A stretch of DNA of 12,163 bases from Parachlorella kessleri (lineage: Eukaryota > Chlorophyta > Trebouxiophyceae > Chlorellales > Chlorellaceae): the NCBI GenBank assembly GCA_001598975.1, contig BBXU01000354.1, positions 1-12,163 on the forward strand, given 5' to 3'. Numbering within the stretch: the first letter of the stretch is position 1; the number at the start of each line of letters is the position of its first letter. Under the pieces are notes generated by a model, which searched no databases, had not been told where the DNA came from, and saw nothing but the letters and a program-made list of their open reading frames with translations. Shown here in pieces: positions 1 to 8,900 of the stretch. Both the position numbers and the translations under genes were made by a program.

Positions 1-333
1 AATACGCCGTTGACACCCTCGCACAAGCTTTCGTTGCCTGCTGCCGGTCACCTGGAAGTGAGCCCCCTTGGCACTCTCACGCAACCCACCATACGTCCAG
101 CTTGAGGCTAGGCCTCCCCAGATGGTGCATCCTTTCGTACAGGAACGCGCTGGTTGTTTTGGGGGTGCCATGTGCGCACAGGCTCCCAGCACGCAGGCCC
201 CCTTGCACCTGGAGACCCGGTGGTCTAATTTCAAACCTGTATTGCATCCATTGACCCACACAACTTCAGAGATGCAGTGCAGGCTGCTGTGTGACCATGC
301 TTTGTCTGCTGTGCTGTGCTTGCTGTGGGGCAG
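1..333 (+). other. Intronic sequence at the left edge, inside the phosphate transporter gene
   Basis: No convincing coding exon is seen here. The next recognised exon starts at 334 after a ...GGGGCAG acceptor and needs two bases carried over from an earlier exon. A possible donor (GAA|GTGAGC) lies at 57/58 and would leave the right phase. However, the matching frame has a TGA at 11-13 and the short peptide after it is not recognisable. The conserved N-terminal half of the transporter therefore lies to the left of the window. Confidence 0.5.
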
Positions 334-3300
334 GTCATTCAAGTCCTACATCGGCGCCAATAAGAGGAACGCCTGGGTGCTGTTCGGCACCTGCTCTACC
401 TGGTGAGTCACCCTTAGCAATCCATGTAGTAACCCTGGGGGCTGTTCGGCACCTGCTCCACCTGGTGGGCAACACTTTTAGCAACCCTGCTTGTCACCCT
501 GCAATACCGTCTCAGCAACTCTGTGTCAGTAACCCGGCATTACCCTGGCAACCTCAGTCAGAACCCCGCCTACCACTACTGCCACAGAAGTGCTTAGCCA
601 CAGTGTGTTGGCGAGGGGGTTTGTGAGGGCCCAGCAAGTAGACCCATGTTCGGCCTTTCGCACTAGTGCTGCGGCAGTATGAGAGAGTAAAGCCCCTGCC
701 TGTGCCTTGCTGCTGCCTGCTGCCAGGTTCTTCCTGGACATTGCCTACTACGCCCAGAACCTCTTCCTGCCTAACATGCTGTCGGACCTGGGCTGGGCGC
801 CCAAGATGAACATCAACAACCCCGTCTCTGTGTGTAAGTGCTTAGCTCCCTTGCCAAGAGTGTCTCTCTCCCCTACCAGCCGCGGTCAGCGTTGCAGCAC
901 GGTAGTGCCCCTCACCACATGTGTGCATCTGTGAAGCTTGCCTCGGCTTCAGCGCTCTCTCAAGCACGTCACCTCTTGTGGCACCTGACTTATGTTATTG
1001 ACCTATTGCTGTTGGCTCCCCGCCCTGCAGACGAGCGCATGTTCTCCCTTGCCAAGGGGCAGGCACTCATCTCCCTCATGGGCACATGTGAGTCGTCCAC
1101 ATAGCCGCCTTTCAGCTGCGCTAACTTGGCCACTTGCTCTTCATATCAGCCCTGACCAGCCATGCAACGGCTCACAATAGTGCCCATGTTGTGCGTTGAT
1201 GGCGGGTGATATAGCTGCAGCAAAGCAGTGTGTGATCCTGCTTGTTCCTTTGAATGCTTGCCTTGGGTGCAGCGCGCTACCTGAACCATGTTTGATGAGG
1301 CATTCTGCGTAGAGTTGCAAACGTGCATGAGGCTGTAATGGAGGGCTATGAAATCTTCTTTAGCCTGGGTTTGTGAAGTGCTCTGCTGCCTTTTGCTGCC
1401 GAGCAGTCCCAGGATACTTTTTCACCATTGCGTTCGTTGAGAAGATGGGCCGCGTCACCATCCAGTACATGGTGAGTGAATAGCTGACTCAGCACCTCGG
1501 AAGAGCACCTCGGAGGTGGTAAGGGATGTCTCTTATCGTCCTGGAAGATAAGCGATGGCCATGGACTGTATTGCCATGCCTGTAAGTTTACGAGTGGACG
1601 CAGATGTGTTAGCTTGATCCTTGCCTGGCCCTGGGCGCCGAGCCTGCTGAGCCTGCTGTGCAGGGCTTCATAATGATGACCATCACGCTCGCAGTCATGG
1701 CCGGCACATACAACACGCTGAGGGCCAATGCTCACTGGGCATTCATCTTCCTGTGTGAGTCTGTTTTACTCTGAGGGTGGCAGATTACTCCCATGGCTCA
1801 GGGCTCTGAAGTGAAAGGCACGTGGCCTGTGTGCATGCAAGGGCAACTCTGAGCGAGCAGAGCACATCCGCCGCTAGCCCTGTCGGTACAGGTCCCATTG
1901 CGTACTCCTGCATGCATGGTACTGCGACGGCATATACCCCCACCCGTGCATCCTTCAGCTGCCGGTGCTGTGTCCCCCTTTCTTTTCGCCAACACGGGAC
2001 AAGCCCGCCAGCCCCCATCAACCTGGGCAGGGCATGTCCCAACAGAATCGCCATCCCTCTTGCCGTGCCCTACCCGCCTCACCGCTCCCCCCCCCCCCCG
2101 TGCTGTGCCTGCTGCAGACGCGCTGACTTTCTTCTTCGCCAACTTTGGCCCCAACAGCACCACCTTCATCATCCCTGCTGAGGTGTACCCCACCAAGTAC
2201 CGCTCCACCTGCCACGGCCTGTCCGCTGCCTCCGGCAAAGCCGGCGCCATTGTGGGAGCCTTCGGGTTTGGTGAGTGCCAGGCAGCTGCCCGTGCAGGAG
2301 CAAGCACTACACCACCCCTGTCCGAGTTGGTAGCGCGAGCTCCACAAACCGTAGCAGGGGCTGGTGCCTCCGTAGTCATCTTTTTTGACTCGCCGGTTAT
2401 CGCTCATCGGTTGTGTGGCAGCCCATGGTCAGTGCCTACTCCTAGCCCAGGCCTGCTATGGTCCGACTTGACTGCAGGTGAGCTGGCGTACCGCCACGGC
2501 GCCCGCAACACCCTCATCGGCCTCTGCTGCTGCATGTTCGTTGGCACTATCTGCACCATCTTCGTGCCAGGTGCGACTAGGAAGCGTGATTTGGGCTTAC
2601 CGCAGAAATTCGCACCGCCGCACCCCCTCCTCTCTGATCCTCGCAACTGCAAGAAGCTGGGTTTGCATGGGCTGGATGCAGCAAGGCAGAGACTTCACGG
2701 CCACTTTGTTTGGGGCATGTCCTCCAATGTTGGTGCAGTGCCTGTTCTTCCCTCTTCCGAGCAACCTGGCCCACTGTGTCCCTTTGTAGATAAGTGTAGT
2801 GCTTAGGTTGGCCTACTGCTCCTGGACCTATGTGACAGTGAAAGCCCGGCCTGCAGCCTTTTGGTGAAGACTGGGCCTCCCACTATTGGTCGTACATGTA
2901 CATTTTTCGAGTGCCCACATGGCTGGGTATGCATTTTCCGAGTGCCCACATGGCTGGGTATGCACCTCTGCTTTCAACTAGGTCTAAGTTGTTATGGTTG
3001 TGTACCTCTGCAGCTGCCTGCAGAAGTGGCAGGCCTATGGGCCCCTCCAGCCCCTCATGCCAACCTGCCTGCTGCCTTTTGCGCCCTTTTGAGGAACCAA
3101 AGGTGCCAGGAATCACCTGCTATGCCTGGCGGTGCTGCAGAGACCAAGGGAAAGACCCTGGAGCAAGTCTGGGCTGAGAGGGATGGCCTGGTAAGCTGGG
3201 CGCCGGCTGTGCCATGCCTGGGGAGGGCACTTGGCCGCAGGGCTGGCCGCAGGTGGCAGCTCAGATGCTTGTCTGGCTGCTAGGGCAATGGAGGGCACGT

Positions 3301-3651
3301 GGGGCGAGTCTGGCTGAATGCAATGCAGGCGCAGTGTTAGGCTGTCATGCCATGTTGTAGCATGGAGCTGTTGGTCCTAGCTGTCAGCCCTCCAGGTTCA
3401 GAAGTCAGCGGACGGGCCCTTGTACTCTGTTTTTAGTTTGTTGCATCCCATGCTTTCTCCTTCGCCGCACTGGTGAGTCTGCACCTACCGGCACCGGCAT
3501 TTAAGGGCATCTTAATAACCCCTCCCGTCTGAGCCTTCACAACAGTCTCATGTTCAGCCTGTGCCTGGTGCAGGACGGCTCCATCCCGGCCTCCAGCAGC
3601 TCCCACGACTCCCTGGGCAACAGCAAGAAGAATGCGGAGGAGCAGGCCTGA
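334..3651 (+). CDS. Inorganic phosphate transporter, PHT1/Pho84 type (H+/Pi symporter), C-terminal half, nine exons
   Basis: This is a plasma-membrane major-facilitator protein that takes up phosphate together with protons. Exons by splice phase: 334-402, 727-833, 1031-1087, 1407-1471, 1664-1754, 2118-2270, 2478-2570, 3141-3190 and 3574-3651 (TGA at 3649-3651). Donors are mostly GTGAGT/GTAAGT; acceptors end in CAG. The joined fragment is about 253 residues and covers membrane helices 7-12 of a family usually 520-600 long. Helix 7 reads [14 protein letters not shown]. Its Trp, Asp and Tyr (fragment residues 23, 27, 31) have the spacing of the phosphate-binding residues known from the fungal transporter PiPT (W320, D324, Y328). 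Helix 10 has the conserved NFGPNSTTF. The loop and helix 11 read [15 protein letters not shown] and [14 protein letters not shown], close to family consensus. The end of helix 12 runs into [13 protein letters not shown], a family hallmark split between exons 7 and 8. The tail is Ser-rich (about 25 residues, ending AEEQA). The signature GGDYPLS helix is outside the window. Family is near certain; substrate phosphate is strongly supported. Confidence 0.93.
372..467 (+). repeat. Direct repeat of an exon end and its splice donor (34-base unit, offset 62)
   Basis: Bases 372-405 (last 31 bases of the first transporter exon plus the start of the donor) recur at 434-467 inside the following intron. 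The only differences in 34 positions are at 378/440 and 397/459. The copy carries a possible second donor (CTG|GTGGGC at 465) in place of the true CTG|GTGAGT at 403. Confidence 0.85.
2087..2099 (+). repeat. Poly-C run in the transporter intron
   Basis: Thirteen consecutive C residues lie 19 bases before the AG acceptor at 2116-2117. The run is probably part of the pyrimidine tract of that 3' splice site. Length is prone to sequencing error. Confidence 0.7.
2901..2962 (+). repeat. Perfectly adjacent 31-base tandem duplication in a transporter intron
   Basis: Bases 2901-2931 and 2932-2962 are adjacent copies differing by one base (T2907 against C2938). Both contain GAGTGCCCACATGGCTGGGT. They lie in the longest transporter intron (2571-3140) and touch no exon. 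This is a recent local duplication. Confidence 0.9.
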
Positions 3652-4151
3652 GCTTGTCAGCGGCCACCAGGCCAGCCCTCGGGCATGTGTGGGGCCGGCC
3701 CTGGGTGCCTAGCAGTTCCTGAGCCTCCGGGGTCCAATTCCTTCTCCCTTGCAAGGACACCCAGCACCCCCAGCATGCCTGCCCACCCCATGAGGGACCC
3801 GAGGACTCAGCGCTGCTCCAGCCACCGCCGCCACCTGCCGCTTGTGCCCCCGGTCACCAGATGCACCACCAGCAAGGGGCGGGGCGCGTTCCCGCTCAAG
3901 CAGCGCCCCACAGGGGCGCCCATAGGCCTCAGCACACGTCACCACCCCAAGATGATACGATGGCAAACCCTCAACGAGATGACCCGCCTGCATCACGCGC
4001 CAGCCACCAAACCCGGCTGTGACGATGTTCTGGCAAGAGCAATTTTTCAAGACAGTACCTTTCCACACAGGTGTCTGATTGGAAGAGCAGGATTGCTACC
4101 CCTGTGTGAGAGTCGAGCTACCGGCAGGCTGTGCAGCCGCCACTTTGTGTG

Positions 4152-4178
4152 ACCGTACTGCTGATTGGCCCGTACGGT
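4152..4178. repeat. Inverted repeat, 7-base arms, 13-base loop
   Basis: ACCGTAC at 4152-4158 is exactly complementary to GTACGGT at 4172-4178. It lies in the presumed 3' UTR of the transporter, about 50 bases before the TGTAA. It could form a small hairpin in the transcript, but arms of this length also arise by chance. Confidence 0.5.
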
Positions 4179-4224
4179 ATTTAGTAGCTTCTGACCGGTG
4201 TAGACCATGCCTGCATACCTGAAG

Positions 4225-4229
4225 TGTAA
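4225..4229 (+). terminator. Candidate poly(A) signal TGTAA for the transporter gene
   Basis: This is the first TGTAA downstream of the transporter stop codon at 3651 and would give a 3' UTR of roughly 590 bases. TGTAA, normally 10-20 bases before the cleavage site, is the standard signal in Chlamydomonas and relatives. Later TGTAA copies at about 4664 and 4734 are alternatives. Confidence 0.5.
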
Positions 4230-4553
4230 GTACTCTATTTCCTACTGACTTTGCTGAACCTAACATCAGGAGTTGTTGAACCCCTTCGGTACCACTGCAT
4301 GCAAGCCTGTGTGTGACTTACCACCGCTGCGATATCCCTCTGGAAAGCAATTTTTGCTATTCTTGCTGCCCGGAGTGCGCCAGTCCCACTTTGGTAGCCC
4401 TCTCGTATCGCTTTGCCGTACCAGGACTTGTCCTCTATCCAGCCAGAGAATTCCTGCCAGCTGATAGGCAAGGTCGCATCTTTTCCTGGGGGTGACGTTG
4501 GGGTCACATCTAGGCAGTGGCTTGTGCCACATGCTCTACTCAGGGTATTGCTC

Positions 4554-4558
4554 TTACA
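4554..4558 (-). terminator. Candidate poly(A) signal TGTAA for the LRR gene
   Basis: TTACA on the plus strand reads TGTAA on the minus strand. It is the first such site beyond the LRR stop codon at 5069 and implies a 3' UTR of about 510-530 bases. With the transporter signal at 4225, the two 3' UTRs would end about 300 bases apart without overlapping. Confidence 0.45.
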
Positions 4559-5068
4559 GGCTGAGGACCCGGCGTCCAGCCATCTATTGCGAACAATTCT
4601 GCACATTGTGAGCGCGTTGAGCACCTGGATGGGCCCACGTGTTACGAAGTGGCTGGTGGGCCCTTGTAAGCACTTGAGGTGTGTGAGTGATCTGATGCAT
4701 GGGAACGCACGTTCATTCTGCCTGCTAACTTGTAATGATGGTACCGAACGGACTCCTTCTACAGCACGAGGCGTCTGCTACTTCCCATCAATCTGGAAGC
4801 CATGTAGACATGGTTCTAGGCTTGACATGCTGTGACATGAGTCAACTCACAGCCCTGTCAGTCCAGTCCAGCCCAGCTCTACTCTCTGTTCGCACTACCT
4901 GCCACCCATGCTAATCACAGCATGTCGGAATAGTAACCCTCAGGCCAGGTCAACTGCTGTCACCGTGCCAAGCCAAGCACCCAGTAACACGCTGCCAGTG
5001 CGGCACTATGAACGCAGCGCGAGCACTTGGCTCCTTTGGCTGCTGCGTATTCCAGTTCCCACTCGCTC

Positions 5069-5918
5069 CTAATCCCAGCTGCCCACGCCCAGCCCAGCAC
5101 CCCCGCTCCCCTGGCCCACACTTGCCCCCCCACCACCTGCAGGCCCCAGCAGCAGCGCCTTCACTGCCTGCAGCCCTGTCACCGCCCCCCCGCCGCTGCC
5201 GCTGCCCATGCTGGCAGCAGCCGCCTTCTTCTTTTCCTTCTTACCAGGCTTGCTGCTGGGCCGCTTCACCTCGACCACCCTAAGCAGGCCTGCACCAACA
5301 TGCGGGCCCTTAAGGCTTCGGCCTGTTCATGCTACACTTAAATGGGGCATCTTCTGCCCAACTTGCCACCACCCAGCCTCCATGGGCCCTCTCTGGGGAA
5401 GGTGGCATGAAGTGTTGTAACTCAAGACTGGGGGCGAGTGATTAACGGGTGGGAGGGTGGCATGCAAGGAAATGCATTGAGGCCGCCTGGAGCGCGAATG
5501 CAAGCGAGGGTGCCTCCACCAAATCTGATACCCCCTCCAGACCGGCATGCCATGTCACGGCCACCGAGCGGCAGGCCGGCGCGCAGGGACAGTAGTGCCA
5601 CCTTTGCTCCTCAGCATTCGTGGACGCCGCCTTGCGCCTACCTCACACCCCATCCACAGCCCGCTTGTACGCAAACACAAACACAGGAAGCCCATCCCAC
5701 TGACGCCGTAGTGAACACCACCGCGGCACACGGAAGCTTCCAGTACCTCTTCCCCCAAGACAGGCTTGCCTGTGTCCTTCGCTCCCAGCGCCGACTTCGG
5801 TTCCTTCCCTGCTGCCTGCTGGGCCCGCTGCGGTCCGGCTGTGCCAAAGAAGACATCATCGTCGGCATCGCTCTCGGGGTTTACCGCCGCTAACATCTCA
5901 GGCCCTGGCTTTGCTGCT

Positions 5919-5952
<34 letters not shown>

Positions 5953-8900
5953 GCTGCTGTTCATGCTGCTTTGGTCGACTTTCCTTGTCATGCTCTGCCT
6001 CCTGCCGGTGTTTAGCCTTCCTCTTCTTGCCTTCTTGCCCCGCCTCTTGCACCAATTGCGGGTCCCCCAGCGGGTCGACTGCCTCGGCCTGCCCCCCTGC
6101 CGCTATGCCTGCTGCCTTCACTTCCTTGTGCTTGCCATGCTTGGTCTTGCCTCCCCGTGCCGCCACGTCAGCCTGCCCATGCTGCTCTTGCTGCCGCTGC
6201 TGCTGCTGCTGCTGCATGATAAGGGGAGCATCTTCACCTTTCAAATGGCTTGCGGCTCCAGTCCTAGCTTTCTTCCTACCATTCCCTGCCTCCTTTACCC
6301 CCGCCTTTGGCCCTAGGGCTGGGGATGCAACCTCTCCCTTCCGGCCCCTGTCTGCAGCGGCACCTGCTCCTGCCTGCTTGCGCTTCGCAGCACCCTGCTT
6401 TGCTGCTGACCCCCCTGCCCCTACTACACCCCTGTGCTGTTCCTGCTGTGCTGTGGATCTCTCCTGGGCACCTGTCAGGCCTAGCTCGGCTGCCGCGGGA
6501 CCTTCCTGCCGCGGTTCCTGCTGCTGCCTGTCAACGCGCATCGTTATCTTGGCTGCCACCTGCCCTTGTCCTTCTCTGTCCCTGCAATCAGAATTGCAGA
6601 ATAAGCGTCGGGTATGGACGACCTCTGTGATAACAGGGGCCAGCCATTCTCTGGTAGGCAGGAAGGAGTGTACGCATAGAGCGCCCCGCTTCCAACAACC
6701 GACCCGAACAATCCTTGCACACAGCGCTGTCCATCCTACTTCTCCCTAGCTCTCCAGTTTACGCACTACACACTACTTCACGGCACACGGATGGTGGCGC
6801 CAGGGTGCGTAAACCTGGAAATGCAGCCCTACAGCAACAGCAGCCCCTCCCCCCGTACCGGGCACCAGCGTCTGCTCTGTGGTCCACTTCGTCCAGGCCC
6901 GTCTCGGTCTTCCGCTTGTGTGGCTTGGCAGGCTTCCCCACCACACGCTGGTTGTCCAGGATCTCCAGGTGAGGCGTCAGCGCCAGCACTGCGTCCCGGT
7001 AGCCGGGCTGCTCGGCTAGGGGGCAGCCACGCAGGGACAGGCTCCGCAGTGAGGGCAGCTTGGCAAGCACCTGCATGAGGGACAGAGAGCTGAAGTGGCA
7101 AGCAAGTTGTGGGCTTTACAATTGCAGCAGCGAGGGCAGCTTGGGAAGCACCTGCACATGGAGCTGCGGAAGCAGCTGAATGCTTCCAGCCGTGGGGAAG
7201 CCTCTGGCCGAGGCTTGGGGTGGGCGAGACACAAACCTGCTGCGGGTCTGTGAGGCTGCCCAGTCCTCGCCGCCTGGTGCTACCCCTTGTGGGTGCAAGT
7301 GAGAGCCTGACAGGGCGCTGTACAACATGATGTACTGGCCTGCAGGTTCCCAGCGCCTTTTGTACTGATGCACATGGATTACATGTGCAGGATGTGATGC
7401 CTGCCAGTACCCGACTTCTGCTGGTGGGAGGTGGGCTTCCTGCCAGCAAACCCCACCCTCATGCTGCTTGGCGCGCACGAACGCATGCAGCACCTGAAGT
7501 GACAGTGCGTACCTGGATATCCGCCAGCGATGTAATGGGGTTGTTGCCCACATCCAGTATGCGCAACTTCCGGTTGGCCGCTAGTTCCAGCGGCAGCAAC
7601 CTCAGCTGGTTGTGACTCAGGCGCAGCTCCTCCAGGGCGCTGCACCCCCTGGCCGCAAGCAGCAACATGACGAATAATGTAATGATGGTTAGTAGTAGCT
7701 AGATATGTCCCACTCTCACACGAGGGGATGTGGCTCCTCCAGGGCGCTGCACCCCTGTCACAGCACAGTGGCAGGGGTGCACAGGCGACCAAGGGATGCT
7801 GGTGTGGCCTAACTAGCAGGCTCAGAAACCTGGGGCTGCATACAGGGACCGCCCCTGCCATGCCAGCGAAGCTGTACAGGCGGGCTGCCCGGAACGCTAG
7901 CCCGCCTACCCTGGACCCATTTACTAGCTGAGCTGAGCACGCAGGCTACCAGCGCACCCGGCCACCTGCCAGTCCATCTGCCTCTGCTGCCAGTGTGACC
8001 AGTCCTAATAGGCAATGTGTTCCACATTGGCAGTTCCCAGTGCGGGCTTGGATGCGCCCCCTTCCCCGGTTGGGACAGGGCCAGCGCCAGAGCCACCACC
8101 TACTTGAGCGACGCCCCCAGCTCAGCTATGCGGTTGTGGGAGGCTGACAGCTTGTCCAGCTTGGAGGCGCCAGCCAGCCAGTTGCCTAGGGAGGTGATTG
8201 CGTTGTGGCTCAGCACCAGCGTGTTCAGCTCCTTTAGCTTCTCCAGGCCTGTAATGCGGAGGGAACAGGGTTCAGCCCCGGCTCCTGGTGCTGCTTCTGC
8301 CAGCAGTGTACAGAGGAGACTCAAAGACTTGGGCACAACGTGACCCAAGGCAGTACCCAGTCCCGAACTGTGGCAGCTACGAGCAGCATCCCAACCCCTC
8401 CCCAAGCTTCAGCAGACGACATACCAGGTGCGAAAGGGCATTGTACCCCGGGGCCCATCACGCTGCCCACCTCCCACCAGCGAGATGTGGTTGTCGTTGA
8501 GGATGAGGGCCTTGAGCGACCGCAGTCGCCCGACAGCCACCTTGCCGCTCAGCTGGTTGCGGCCCACATTCAGCACCTGCAGCCGCCACCGCCTCGCCAG
8601 ATCCTTACTCTTGTGAGCCACTGCTGGACCCACCAGAGGTTGGATCCCGAAGCTGCCCAAAGGCAGACGTAAAGGCGAGCACATGTGCTCTCCCAGCGTG
8701 GACATGAGCCTCTTGTCCACTGGCGAAGGAAGCATGCTGCATGTCAGGCCCAGTCTCACAGCCTGCCTTGGCCCTCACAGCAAGGACGAAGCGCCGGAGC
8801 TTACGATGCCAAAGTTCCCACCTCCAAGCTCTCCAAATCACGCAGCGGCTCTATTGAGGTGATGTCGTTGTTGGCAGCAGACAGCCAGCGGAGCTTGGTG

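Larger units (their letters stand above)
3652..5068. other. Spacer between convergent genes; 3' UTRs, no convincing gene
   Basis: The stretch runs from the transporter stop codon to the stop codon of the minus-strand LRR gene. It should hold both 3' UTRs, with candidate TGTAA signals at 4225-4229 (plus) and 4554-4558 (minus). Open frames of 60-155 codons occur on both strands (for example plus 3685-4152 and minus 4235-4624). None shows a recognisable motif, a splice continuation or an obvious coding context. One short inverted repeat is present (4152-4178). Nothing else was recognised. Confidence 0.6.

Noticed and set aside
1..57. Possible transporter exon ending at the GAA|GTGAGC donor
   Set aside because: The phase would fit, but the frame has a stop at 11-13 and the remaining peptide does not resemble the family.
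1491..1516. 13-base tandem repeat (AGCACCTCGGAAG-like)
   Set aside because: Short, within an intron and imperfect; no functional indication.
1898..2806. 302-codon plus-strand open frame taken as one protein
   Set aside because: It runs through two true transporter exons plus intron sequence. The real exons 2118-2270 and 2478-2570 have clean splice sites and join in the conserved family order.
3685..4152. 155-codon plus-strand open frame after the transporter stop
   Set aside because: It has no recognisable motif, lies in the presumed 3' UTR, and its composition is that of GC-rich non-coding sequence.
5766..6749. 327-codon plus-strand open frame rich in Cys and Ser
   Set aside because: It is the complement of the Gln/Ala/Lys-rich LRR tail exon. 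Poly-Cys is the shadow of CAG repeats. The minus-strand exon has consistent splice phase; this frame has no recognisable domain.
6829..7449. 206-codon minus-strand open frame overlapping the LRR gene
   Set aside because: It is in a different frame from the LRR exon 6 and crosses its intron. The apparent internal repeats come from the exon-edge duplication.
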